Shown here: positions 44,120-52,243 of the stretch, piece after piece
Position numbering within the stretch: the stretch's first letter is position 1
Layout: each line of letters begins with the position of its first letter
Source: DATEDA01 sp963744255
GTDB lineage: Bacteria > Pseudomonadota > Gammaproteobacteria > Burkholderiales > SG8-39
Length of the DNA: 64,000 nt
Assembly: GCA_963744255.1 (NCBI GenBank)
Contig: CAVUSZ010000045.1
Span: 1 to 64,000, forward strand
Direction of reading: 5' to 3'
Position numbers and translations under genes: made by a program
Notes under the pieces: model-generated
Told to the model about the DNA's origin: nothing
What the model saw: the letters and a program-made list of their open reading frames with translations, nothing else
The model's database searches: none

Positions 44120-45223
44120 GTGATCATCGGCGTCCCGAAGGAGGTCAAGCCCCACGAGTACCGCGTTGGCCTCACCCCGACCTCCGTGCGCGAACTCGCG
44201 GCGCAAGGGCACGAGGTGATCGTCGAATCCGACGCCGGCGCCGGCATCAGCGCCGCCGACGCCGCGTACGAGCGGGCCGGTGCTCGAATCGCAGATCCCT
44301 GGGCGGCCGAGCTGGTCGTCAAGGTGAAGGAGCCGCAACCGCAGGAGCGGAAGAGACTCACGGAGAAGCAGGTCCTCTTCACGTACCTGCACCTTGCGCC
44401 GGATCCCGAGCAGACGAATGATCTGGTCGCATCCGGGGCGGTGTGCATCGCCTACGAGACGGTCACCAGCGCGCGCGGGGGGCTGCCGCTCCTCGCGCCG
44501 ATGTCGGAAGTCGCCGGACGCATGTCGGTGCAGGTAGGCGCGAGCTGCCTCGAGAAGGAACGCGGCGGCATGGGGATCCTGCTCGGCGGCGTGCCCGGCG
44601 TGCCGCCGGCGAAGATCACCGTGCTCGGTGCGGGCGTAGCGGGGGCTAGCGCGATCCGGTTGGCGGTCGGCGTCGGCGCTCGCGTGTACGCCCTCGATCG
44701 ATCGGTCGAGGTCCTCAGGAACATAGAACGGGAGTTCGCCGCACGGGTCGTCACGGTGTACTCGAGCCGCGATGCGGTCGAGCAGAACGTGCTCTCGGCC
44801 GACCTCGTGATCGGCGCGGTGTTGGTTCCGGGCGCCGCGACGCCGAAGCTGGTGACGCGCCGGCTGGTCAAGGACATGAAGCAGGGTGCGGTGGTCGTCG
44901 ACATCGCGATCGACCAGGGCGGCTGCTTCGAGACCTCGCGTCCGACCACGCACGCCGACCCGACCTACGTGGTCGACGGCGTGGTGCACTACTGCGTTAC
45001 CAACATGCCGGGCGCGGTGCCGCGCACGTCGACCTACGCGCTGAACAACGCCACGCTACCGTTCGTTGCTGCGCTCGCCCGCAAGGGCTGGAAGCGCGCC
45101 CTCACCGACGACCCGCATCTCAGGAATGGCCTCAACGTCGCGTGCGGCCAGGTGACGCACCCGGAAGTTGCCGCGGCCGTCAATGCGCCTTACTTTCCGG
45201 CCGACGAAGCGATCCGAGGCTAG
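44120..45223 (+). CDS. ald: Alanine dehydrogenase
   Basis: A 367-residue NAD-dependent alanine dehydrogenase (L-alanine to pyruvate plus ammonia). MIIGVPKEVKPHEYRVGLTP is the family start. The NAD loop is VLGAGVAGASAIRLAVG, and VKVKEPQPQE and FTYLHLAPD carry active-site residues (Lys near 75, His near 96). GTG start, with AAGGTGAGAG upstream. It lies in the same operon as lutA-lutB, so both products feed pyruvate. Confidence 0.92.
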   Translation: MIIGVPKEVKPHEYRVGLTPTSVRELAAQGHEVIVESDAGAGISAADAAYERAGARIADPWAAELVVKVKEPQPQERKRLTEKQVLFTYLHLAPDPEQTNDLVASGAVCIAYETVTSARGGLPLLAPMSEVAGRMSVQVGASCLEKERGGMGILLGGVPGVPPAKITVLGAGVAGASAIRLAVGVGARVYALDRSVEVLRNIEREFAARVVTVYSSRDAVEQNVLSADLVIGAVLVPGAATPKLVTRRLVKDMKQGAVVVDIAIDQGGCFETSRPTTHADPTYVVDGVVHYCVTNMPGAVPRTSTYALNNATLPFVAALARKGWKRALTDDPHLRNGLNVACGQVTHPEVAAAVNAPYFPADEAIRG

Positions 45224-45333
45224 CCGCGCGGGGCATGCTCGCTCGGGGGGACGCGCGTGTCCCGGTCACGGTCCCAGGTGGCGCACGAATGGTGCGGCGT
45301 GCGTCTCACGTCGACCTCAGTGCGCGAGCTGAT

Positions 45334-45948
45334 TCAGTCCAGCGGCAGCGCGCCGAGGTAACTCCGCGCCGCCTCGAGTTGCATCAGCTCGGCCCAGCCA
45401 GGCGCGTGGGCAAGCCGGCCGCGGTTCACGAAGATGAACCGCTCGCACGTCTCACGCAGGATGTCGAGGTGGAAGGCAGCAGTCGGATGCAGGCACAGAA
45501 ACACGAGCCGCCCCTCCCGCCGGAGCCGGCGGAAGAAATCCAGCATGAACCCGATATAGCCATCCTGCGTGTTGAATTGCGGCTCGTCGAAGAGGTGCAC
45601 GAGCGGATAGTCGCTCGCCGCGGGCTCGAGCATGAAGCTCGGCACGGTCCGCTTGAAGGCCCGCACCTGGTAGGACTGGTGGTAGTGGATCGCGAGACGA
45701 TCGCGCTCCCGGTAGCGCACGCGATGAATGTCGCGCCCGTCGATGCGCACCCGCCCGGCGGACGGCAGGTTGGAGCCGGTGATCAGCTCGAAGAGCGTCG
45801 TCTTTCCGGAGCCGTTCGGTCCCATCACGCCGACGATCGCCGGCCCCGGAATGCGAAAGTCGGCTTCGAGCGAGAACGTGATCTCGCGCTTGAGCATCCC
45901 GCGGGTGTACTGCTTGCGGAGCCCCTCGACTGTCAGCATAGGTTGCAT
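45334..45948 (-). CDS. Atypical ABC ATPase lacking the LSGGQ signature, in the liv operon
   Basis: A 204-residue ABC-type ATPase. Walker A is intact (GVMGPNGSGKTTLFE), as is Walker B with the catalytic Glu (LVHLFDEPQFNT) and an H-loop-like His (LCLHPTAAF). The region between the Q-loop (IHYHQSYQVRAFKR) and Walker B is shortened to about 20 residues and has no LSGGQ-like sequence. Without it the usual sandwich dimer cannot form. It follows livF by 11 bases and is the last gene of the livM-livG-livF transcript, giving the transporter a third ATPase-like protein. A regulatory or binding-protein role is possible. 45224-45333 holds no gene. Confidence 0.75.
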   Translation of the reverse strand: MQPMLTVEGLRKQYTRGMLKREITFSLEADFRIPGPAIVGVMGPNGSGKTTLFELITGSNLPSAGRVRIDGRDIHRVRYRERDRLAIHYHQSYQVRAFKRTVPSFMLEPAASDYPLVHLFDEPQFNTQDGYIGFMLDFFRRLRREGRLVFLCLHPTAAFHLDILRETCERFIFVNRGRLAHAPGWAELMQLEAARSYLGALPLD

Positions 45949-45959
45949 CCGGCCGTTCC

Positions 45960-46688
45960 CTAGATCCCGAGCAGGCGCGCGCGCAACGCGTCATCCCCGA
46001 GCAGCGCACGCGCCGGCCCCTCGTGCACGATCCGCCCGCGGTCCATGACGTAGCAGCGGTCGGCCACGGCGAGCGCGCTCGCCACGTTCTGCTCGACGAT
46101 GAGCACGGCAATGCCCTCCCGCTTCAGCCGTTCCACCGTGCCCATCACGTCCTGCGCGATCTTCGGGGCGAGCCCCTGGGTCGGCTCGTCGAGCAGCACG
46201 AGACCCGGCGAGCCGAGCAGGGCGCGCGAGATCGCCACCATCTGCATCTCCCCGCCGGAGAGGTTCTCGCACTCCCGGTGCAGCAGGTGCTCGAGCGCGC
46301 TGAAGATCCCGCAGCATTCGCGCTCGCTCCACGCGCGGAACCGCGAGCGCTTGCGCGCGATCGCGAGGTTTCGCGCCACGGTGAGAGAAGGAAAGATGCG
46401 CCGGTCGTCGGGCACCCAGCCGACGCCGGCGCGGGCGATCTCGTGCGTGGCGAGGCGGGTCGTGTCGCGCCCGTCGAACAGGATGGTGCCGGTCCGCGGG
46501 GGCGTGAGGCCGAGGATGGCCCGGAGCGTGGTGGTCTTGCCCGCGCCGTTTGGCCCGAGCAGCGCCACGGCTTCGCCGGCGCCGACCGCGAGCGAGACGC
46601 CGAAGAGCGCCTGCGTCTCGCCGTAGAACGCGCTGATGCCCTCGACCGAGAGCATCGGCGCGACAAGCGGCGCCGGAACCGCGCTCAC
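45960..46688 (-). CDS. livF: Branched-chain amino acid type (HAAT) transporter ATPase LivF
   Basis: A 242-residue ATPase. Walker A LLGPNGAGKTTT, signature ENLSGGEMQMVAISRALL, Walker B GLVLLDEPTQGLAPKIAQ, and the LivF-type ending VLIVEQNVASALAVADRCYVMDRGRIVHEG. GTG 46688 overlaps the livG stop (GTGA). Here it energises uptake of the unknown solute bound by the Tat-exported binding protein across the operon, together with LivG, LivH and LivM. Confidence 0.9.
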   Translation of the reverse strand: MSAVPAPLVAPMLSVEGISAFYGETQALFGVSLAVGAGEAVALLGPNGAGKTTTLRAILGLTPPRTGTILFDGRDTTRLATHEIARAGVGWVPDDRRIFPSLTVARNLAIARKRSRFRAWSERECCGIFSALEHLLHRECENLSGGEMQMVAISRALLGSPGLVLLDEPTQGLAPKIAQDVMGTVERLKREGIAVLIVEQNVASALAVADRCYVMDRGRIVHEGPARALLGDDALRARLLGI

Positions 46689-47431
46689 CCCAGCTCCCCC
46701 AGGTTCGACCGCTGCACCCACGAGTTCGCGCGCAGCTCGTCCGGCGTGCCGCGCGCGATCACCTGTCCCCAGTGGATCACCGAGATCTCGTCCGCGAGCC
46801 CGAACAGGAACCGCATGTCGTGCTCGATGATCACGATCGTGAGGTCGCGCCGGATCTCGCGCACGAGCTCGGCGAGCCGGGTCGTGCCCTCGGTGCCCAG
46901 GCCTGCGGTCGGCTCGTCGAGGAAGAGGAGTCGCGGCTTCGCTGCCAGCGCGACCGCGATCTCGAGCGCGCGGCGCTCGCCGTAGGACAGGCTTCTTGCC
47001 CGCGCGAGCTCCTTGCCGCGCAGGCCGACGCGCGCGAGCACGGATGCCGCCTCGTCGACGAGCGAGGTCGCGCGCGCAGCGTCGCGCGTGAAGTCGAACC
47101 CGCGCGCTCTCAGGCCCGGCAGCGCGACGAGCACGTTCTCGAGCGCGGTCGTCTCGTCGAAGAGATTCATGACCTGGAACGAGCGGGCGATGCCGCGGCG
47201 GGCGATCTCGCGCGGGGCGAGCCCGGTGATGTTCTCGCCTGCGAACCAGACCTCGCCGCGGTCGGGGCGGTAGCGGCCGGTGAGGCAGTTGAAGCAGGTG
47301 GTCTTGCCGGCGCCGTTCGGCCCCATGATCCCGGCGAGCCGGCCGGCCGCGAACGCGAGGTTGACGTCTTCCAGCACGACGGCGTGGCCGAAGCGCTTGG
47401 AGAGCTTGCGTGCCTCGAAGAGCGGGGTCAT
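46685..47431 (-). CDS. livG: HAAT transporter ATPase LivG
   Basis: A 248-residue ATPase. Walker A GIMGPNGAGKTTCFN, signature RSLSYGERRALEIA, Walker B LLFLDEPTAGLG, H-loop VIIEHDM. The ITGLAPREIARRGIARSFQ stretch is typical of LivG. It overlaps livM by 4 bases and livF by 4 bases. It is a normal-length copy with no oddities. Confidence 0.9.
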   Translation of the reverse strand: MTPLFEARKLSKRFGHAVVLEDVNLAFAAGRLAGIMGPNGAGKTTCFNCLTGRYRPDRGEVWFAGENITGLAPREIARRGIARSFQVMNLFDETTALENVLVALPGLRARGFDFTRDAARATSLVDEAASVLARVGLRGKELARARSLSYGERRALEIAVALAAKPRLLFLDEPTAGLGTEGTTRLAELVREIRRDLTIVIIEHDMRFLFGLADEISVIHWGQVIARGTPDELRANSWVQRSNLGELG

Positions 47432-48444
47432 CGGGGCCGTCCAACGATGCTCTGCGCGATCCCTGCAATGCCCTCGGGCTTGAACAGCACCATCGCCATG
47501 AAGGCGAGGCCGTACCAGAGGAGCCAGGTCTCGGTGTACGCGCCGAGGAGGTCGCGCGCGAGGATGAAGAACGCGGCGCCGATCACCGGCCCCCAGAAGC
47601 TGACCAGCCCGCCGCCGATCAGCACCATCATCACCACGAAACCGGAGTTGTGCAGGCTCATCACGTTCGGATAGGCCGACTGCTGGGCCATCGCGAAGAG
47701 GGCCCCGGCGAGCCCGGCGATCGAAGCCGAGATCACGAACGCGAGCCACTTGTAGAGCCAGACGTTGTGGCCGACGAACGCGGCGCGCATCTCGTTCTGC
47801 TTCACGGCGTGCAGGATGCGTCCGAACGGCGAGTGGACGAGTCGCCACAGTGCCACGACCACCAGTGCGAACGCCATGAACGAGAAGTAGAAGAGCGCTT
47901 CGTTGGAGACGAGGCTCAGGCTCGCAAACCCGAAGTCGGCGGGCAGCCGCCTGATGTTGAGGAGGCCGTCCTCCCCGCCGGTGACGCTGTGCCACTTGAT
48001 CGCGACGAACCAGAACACCTGGCCGAAGGCGATGGTGAGGAGAGCGTAGTAGATCCCGCGCCGGTGCGAGATGAACGCCGCGACGATCGCGCCGGCGAGG
48101 GCCGCCGCGAGCACGGCGACGCCGAGGTCGAGCCAGAGGTTCGCGGCAACGAGCTTCTGCGCGAGCCCGAACCCGTACGCGCCGACCCCGAAGTACGCGC
48201 CGTGCCCGAACGACGGCAGCCCGGCGTGGCCGAGGAGCAGGTTGTAGCCGAGCGCAAACAGCATCCAGATGACGATCTCGAGCGCGAGGTACTGGTACAG
48301 GCCGAGCGCGCCGAGCCAGAGCGGCGTCGTCGCGAGGATGGCGAAGGTCGCCGCCATCGGCCAGGTGAAGAGCCCGGCCGGCGCGAGCCGCGCCGGCCGG
48401 GCGCCCGGGGCCCGTACGAACAGCTCTTCCGCGGCGCTCGCCAC
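47428..48444 (-). CDS. livM: HAAT transporter permease LivM
   Basis: A 338-residue permease with about nine or ten membrane helices. The conserved EAA-like motif is NEMRAAFVGHNVWLYKWLAFVISASIAGLAGAL, and the early motif is LGYNLLLGHAGLPSFGHGAYFGVGAY. GTG 48444 with GGGGAG 6 bases upstream gives a sensible start. It is first in the left-hand arm of the divergent locus and is driven by the promoter described next. Confidence 0.9.
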   Translation of the reverse strand: MASAAEELFVRAPGARPARLAPAGLFTWPMAATFAILATTPLWLGALGLYQYLALEIVIWMLFALGYNLLLGHAGLPSFGHGAYFGVGAYGFGLAQKLVAANLWLDLGVAVLAAALAGAIVAAFISHRRGIYYALLTIAFGQVFWFVAIKWHSVTGGEDGLLNIRRLPADFGFASLSLVSNEALFYFSFMAFALVVVALWRLVHSPFGRILHAVKQNEMRAAFVGHNVWLYKWLAFVISASIAGLAGALFAMAQQSAYPNVMSLHNSGFVVMMVLIGGGLVSFWGPVIGAAFFILARDLLGAYTETWLLWYGLAFMAMVLFKPEGIAGIAQSIVGRPR

Positions 48445-48465
48445 CCGCCTCTCCCCGCTCCGCTC

Positions 48466-48520
48466 TGGACAAACGGAAATATACGTTCTATTCTTTGAAC
48501 AAGCAAGAACGTTTGTTCTA
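48466..48520. promoter_or_regulatory. Interleaved divergent promoters for livM and rpiR with a GAAC/GTTC operator
   Basis: Leftward (livM): -35 TTGCTT (48506-48501), 17 bases, -10 TATATT (48483-48478). Rightward (rpiR): -35 TGGACA (48466-48471), 17 bases, -10 TATTCT (48489-48494). Between and over them lie GAACAA/TTGTTC (48497-48502 and 48513-48518), AGAAC/GTTCT (48506-48510 and 48515-48519) and GTTC/GAAC (48485-48488 and 48497-48500). A regulator bound here, most likely the adjacent RpiR protein, would control both arms at once. Confidence 0.7.
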
Positions 48521-48532
48521 GGAGCCCAGGGG

Positions 48533-49387
48533 ATGCCCGCGCGGCCGGCGACGTACGAAGAGCTGAAAGACGCGATCTCGCGCGAGTACCCGCGGCTCTC
48601 GAAGCAGCTGCAGGCGATCGCCCGGTTCGCGCTCGAGCGGCCGCACAATCTGGCGCTCAGCACCGTCGCCGCGATCGCCGAGTCCCTCGGCGTGCAGCCG
48701 TCCAGCCTGATCCGCTTCGCGAACGCGATGGGCTTCGCCGGGTTCTCCGAGATGCAGCGCCTCTTCCGCTCGCATCTCGTCGCCCGCTCGGGCGTTTCCT
48801 ATCGCGAGCGCATCGCGGGCCTCAGGGCGCGCGGCAAGGGCGGTGGCACGGCGCCGCCCGACGTGCTCCACGGTTTCGTCGCCGACTCGATCCACGGCCT
48901 CGAGCGGCTGGAGGAGGCGATCTTGCCGGCGGACCTCCGCGCCGCCGTCAGGCTGCTCGCCGGCGCCCAGACGACCCACGTCATCGGGCTCCGGCGCTCG
49001 TTCCCGGTCGCCGCTTACCTCGCCTACGCGCTCGGGCAACTCGAGATCCGCACGCAGCTCCTGGACGGCGCAGGCGGGATGAACCGCGAGTTCTCGCGCA
49101 TGGCCGGCCGCAAGGACCTCCTGATCGCGGTCAGCTTCCGCAACTACACCCTCGAGACCGTCGAGATCGCGCAAGAGTGCCGCGGCCGCGGGGTCCCGGT
49201 GATCGCGATCACCGACACCCCGCTGTCGCCGCTCGTGCGCTCCGCCACCGTGGCCTTCGAGCTGGGCGACGACTCGAGCCGGCCGTTCCGCTCGCTCGTC
49301 GAGCCGCTCTGTCTCGCGCAGTCGCTCGTCGTGAGCGTCGGCCACCATCTCGCCGAGCGGAACGGCGCGTCGCGGAGGGCGGCGTGA
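48533..49387 (+). CDS. MurR/RpiR family transcriptional regulator
   Basis: A 284-residue regulator. N-terminal HTH of the RpiR type (residues about 10-85; LSTVAAIAESLGVQPSSLIRFANAMGFAGFSEMQRLF) followed by a SIS sugar-phosphate binding domain (residues about 130-265; THVIGLRRSFPVAAYLAYAL, LIAVSFRNYTLETVEIA). ATG 48533 follows GGAG by 8 bases. Regulators of this family respond to phosphosugars, which fits a cluster containing a sugar kinase. It overlaps the kinase GTG by 4 bases. Confidence 0.88.
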   Translation: MPARPATYEELKDAISREYPRLSKQLQAIARFALERPHNLALSTVAAIAESLGVQPSSLIRFANAMGFAGFSEMQRLFRSHLVARSGVSYRERIAGLRARGKGGGTAPPDVLHGFVADSIHGLERLEEAILPADLRAAVRLLAGAQTTHVIGLRRSFPVAAYLAYALGQLEIRTQLLDGAGGMNREFSRMAGRKDLLIAVSFRNYTLETVEIAQECRGRGVPVIAITDTPLSPLVRSATVAFELGDDSSRPFRSLVEPLCLAQSLVVSVGHHLAERNGASRRAA

Positions 49388-51330
49388 GCGGCGGGCGCGC
49401 GTTCGACGTCATCTGCGTCGGGCGCGCAGCGGTGGACCTATACGGCGAGCAGACGGGCGGCCGCCTCGAGGACATGCTGAGCTTCGCCAAGTATCTAGGC
49501 GGATCGCCGGCGAACACCGCGGTCGGCTGTGCGCGGCTGGGTCTGCGGCCGGCCATGCTCACTCGTGTCGGCGACGAGCACAACGGCCGCTTCGTGCGCG
49601 AAACCCTCGCCGCTGAAGGGGTCGACGTCAGCCATGTGGTGACCGATCCGCGGCGGCTGACCGCGCTCGTGTTCCTCGGCATCCGCGACCGGGATACGTT
49701 CCCGCTCGTCTTCTACCGCGAGAACTGCGCCGACATGGCGATCTCGCCCGGGGATTTCGACCGGCCATTCATCGCCTCGTCGAAGGCGCTGCTCATCTCC
49801 GGGACGCATCTCTCGACGCAGCACACCTACGACACCTGCCGCACCGCGATGCGGTACGCGCGCGAAGCGGGGACGCGGGTCGTGCTCGACATCGACTACC
49901 GCCCGGTGCTATGGGGGCTCACCGGGCTCGGCCTCGGCGAGCAACGCTTCGTCGCGTCCGACCGGGTAAGCGCGCATCTGCAGACGGTCGTCGCCGAGTG
50001 CGATCTGATCGTCGGCACCGCGGAGGAGATCCACATCGCCGGCGGCGCGACCGACACGCTCGCCGCGCTGCGCACGTTGCGCACGCTGACCACGGCAACG
50101 CTGGTCGTGAAGCTCGGGGCCATGGGTTGCGTGGTGTTCCCCGGGGCGATCCCCGATGCGCTCGAACAGGGCGTCGTCGGGCCCGGCTTCCCGGTCGAGG
50201 TCTACAACATCCTGGGCGCGGGCGACGCGTTCATGGCGGGCTTCCTCCGCGGCTGGCTGCGCGACGAGCCACTCGAGCAGTGCGCCGCGTATGGCAACGC
50301 GTGCGGCGCGCTCGTCGTGTCGCGCCACGGCTGCGCGCCGGCCATCCCGAGCTGGGAAGAGCTGGCGCATTTCCTCGCGCACGGGGCCGCTACGGCGCGC
50401 CTCCGCGAGGACAGCGAGCTCGAGCGCCTGCATCGCGTCACCACGCGGACGAAGCGCTGGCCGTCGCTCGCGGTGCTCGCCTTCGACCATCGGGTCCAGC
50501 TGGAGGCGATCGCCGACGAGCATGGCGCGCCGCGCAAGCGGATCCGCGATTTCAAGCGGCTCGTCGCCGAGGGTGCCGTACGGGGCGCGGGGGAGACGCC
50601 GGGCGCCGGCGTCATTCTCGACGACCGCTACGGCGGGGACGTGCTCCCCGCGCTCACCGGGCGGGGGCTCTGGATCGCGCGACCGGTCGAGGCGCCGGGG
50701 TCGCGACCGCTCGCGTTCGAGGCGGGCGACAGCGTGGCGCTCACGCTCCGCGCGTGGCCGGGCGAGCACGTCGCGAAGTGCCTCGTGTTCCATCACCCCG
50801 ACGACCCGCCGGACCTGCGCGGGGCCCAGACGGCGCGGCTGCTCGCCCTCCAGGTGGCGTGCGAGGCGACGCGTCGCGAGCTGCTGGTCGAAGTCCTTCC
50901 GCCGCGCGAGCTGCCGGCCGACGCTTCCACGACCGCCCGCTCGCTCGCGCAGCTTTACGAAGCCGGCATCCGTCCCGACTGGTGGAAGTTGCCGCCGGCG
51001 GCGGATATGCGCGCCTGGGCAGAGACGACGGCAGTGATCGAGCGGAACGACCGCCACTGTCGCGGCGTGGTGATGCTCGGGCTCGAGGCAGACGAAGCGA
51101 CGCTTCGCGCGAGCTTCGAGGTCGCCGCGCAGTTCGGGATCTGCAAGGGTTTCGCGGTCGGCCGGTCGATCTTCGCCGCACCCGCCGGCGCATGGTTCGC
51201 GGGCGACGCCTCGGACGACGAGGTGGTCGAAGAGGTCGCGGAGCGGTATGCGCGCCTCATCGGAATGTGGCAGCGGGCGCGGACGAACGCACGCGGCACC
51301 AGGGTTCACTCGGCAACGGAGACGACATGA
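49384..51330 (+). CDS. iolC: Bifunctional PfkB kinase-DUF2090 aldolase (IolC-IolJ-like fusion)
   Basis: A 648-residue fusion. Residues about 5-325 form a PfkB carbohydrate kinase: GGSPANTAVGCARLG near the start and NILGAGDAFMAGFL, with the catalytic Asp at 281. Residues about 355-640 form a DUF2090 domain (SLAVLAFDHRVQLEA), the aldolase part of bifunctional 5-dehydro-2-deoxygluconokinase enzymes; Lys 535 in PDWWKLPP is a candidate Schiff-base residue (inference). In inositol catabolism the pair turns 2-deoxy-5-keto-gluconate into its 6-phosphate and then into DHAP plus malonate semialdehyde. iolG, iolE, iolD and iolB are absent here, so the natural substrate may differ. GTG start overlaps rpiR. 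Confidence 0.85.
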   Translation: MSGGRAFDVICVGRAAVDLYGEQTGGRLEDMLSFAKYLGGSPANTAVGCARLGLRPAMLTRVGDEHNGRFVRETLAAEGVDVSHVVTDPRRLTALVFLGIRDRDTFPLVFYRENCADMAISPGDFDRPFIASSKALLISGTHLSTQHTYDTCRTAMRYAREAGTRVVLDIDYRPVLWGLTGLGLGEQRFVASDRVSAHLQTVVAECDLIVGTAEEIHIAGGATDTLAALRTLRTLTTATLVVKLGAMGCVVFPGAIPDALEQGVVGPGFPVEVYNILGAGDAFMAGFLRGWLRDEPLEQCAAYGNACGALVVSRHGCAPAIPSWEELAHFLAHGAATARLREDSELERLHRVTTRTKRWPSLAVLAFDHRVQLEAIADEHGAPRKRIRDFKRLVAEGAVRGAGETPGAGVILDDRYGGDVLPALTGRGLWIARPVEAPGSRPLAFEAGDSVALTLRAWPGEHVAKCLVFHHPDDPPDLRGAQTARLLALQVACEATRRELLVEVLPPRELPADASTTARSLAQLYEAGIRPDWWKLPPAADMRAWAETTAVIERNDRHCRGVVMLGLEADEATLRASFEVAAQFGICKGFAVGRSIFAAPAGAWFAGDASDDEVVEEVAERYARLIGMWQRARTNARGTRVHSATETT

Positions 51331-52226
51331 CAGAGCGGATCGGCTTTATCGGCCTGGGCCTCATGGGGCACGGCATGGCGAAGAACCTGGTGACCAAAGG
51401 TCACCCGCTGACGTTCCTCGTGCATCGCAACCGGTCGAACATCCAGGACCTCCTCGACGCCGGCGCGAAGGAGGCCAAATCGATCAACGCGCTCGCGGAA
51501 GGCGCCGATATCGTTTTCGTCTGCGTGACGGGGACGCCGCAGGTCGAGGCGAACGTCTACGGCGACGGTGGGCTGCTTGCCTCGTGCCGGAGGGGGACCA
51601 TGGTTGTGGACTGCTCGACGGCGGAGCCCGACTCGACCTTGCGGATCCGCGCGGACTTCGCGCGCAAAGGGGTCGAGTTCGTCGATGCGCCGCTCGCGCG
51701 CACGCCGCGCGAGGCCGAGGCCGGCAAGCTCAACACGATGGTCGGCGCGAGCCCCGAGGTGTTCGCGAAGCTCGCGCCGGTGCTCGAGTGCTTCGCCGAG
51801 AACGTCATCCACGCCGGACCGCCCGGCGCGGGGCACAAGATCAAGCTGGTCAACAATTTTCTCGCGCTCGGGAACGCGTGCCTCATCGCGGAGGCACTCG
51901 CCGCCGCCGCGAAGGTCGGTGTCGACCTCGAGGTGCTCTACAAGTTGATCTCGGCGGGGGGTGCGAACTCCAACATGTTCCAGATGCTGGTGCCGAAGGC
52001 CTTGCAGGGCGATTTCACCGGTCTCCTCTTCGCGCTCGACAACGCGCGGAAGGACCTTCGCTACTACACCCACATGACCGAGACGGCCCCGGTGGCGACC
52101 CCGATTGCCGACACGGTGCACGCGACGCTGCTCGCCGCGGTCCAGCTCGGCTTCGGCGACCAGTACGTGCCTTCGCTCATCGAAGCGCACGAGAAGCTGA
52201 ACGGTTTCCAGATCATCAAGCGGTAG
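51327..52226 (+). CDS. Beta-hydroxyacid dehydrogenase (GarR/HIBADH family) with an Arg-Thr substrate loop
   Basis: A 299-residue NAD(P)-dependent reductase or dehydrogenase of the 3-hydroxyisobutyrate / tartronate semialdehyde / sulfolactaldehyde reductase family. Cofactor loop GFIGLGLMGHGMAKN. The substrate loop reads DAPLARTP (residues 120-127), where most members have DAPVSGG. Arg125 and Thr126 align with the GRT loop of E. coli sulfolactaldehyde reductase YihU, as do catalytic Lys173 and Asn176; the YihU Ser178 position is Ala180 here. So an anionic aldehyde is expected, possibly malonate semialdehyde or sulfolactaldehyde. The ATG overlaps the kinase-aldolase stop by 4 bases. Confidence 0.85.
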   Translation: MTERIGFIGLGLMGHGMAKNLVTKGHPLTFLVHRNRSNIQDLLDAGAKEAKSINALAEGADIVFVCVTGTPQVEANVYGDGGLLASCRRGTMVVDCSTAEPDSTLRIRADFARKGVEFVDAPLARTPREAEAGKLNTMVGASPEVFAKLAPVLECFAENVIHAGPPGAGHKIKLVNNFLALGNACLIAEALAAAAKVGVDLEVLYKLISAGGANSNMFQMLVPKALQGDFTGLLFALDNARKDLRYYTHMTETAPVATPIADTVHATLLAAVQLGFGDQYVPSLIEAHEKLNGFQIIKR

Positions 52227-52243
52227 ACCCGGAGGAGGGTGTC

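Noticed and set aside
49384..52226. Firm assignment as a sulfoglycolysis operon
   Set aside because: No sulfoquinovosidase, isomerase or sulfonate exporter is present, and one of the YihU contacts (Ser) is Ala; kept only as a hypothesis.
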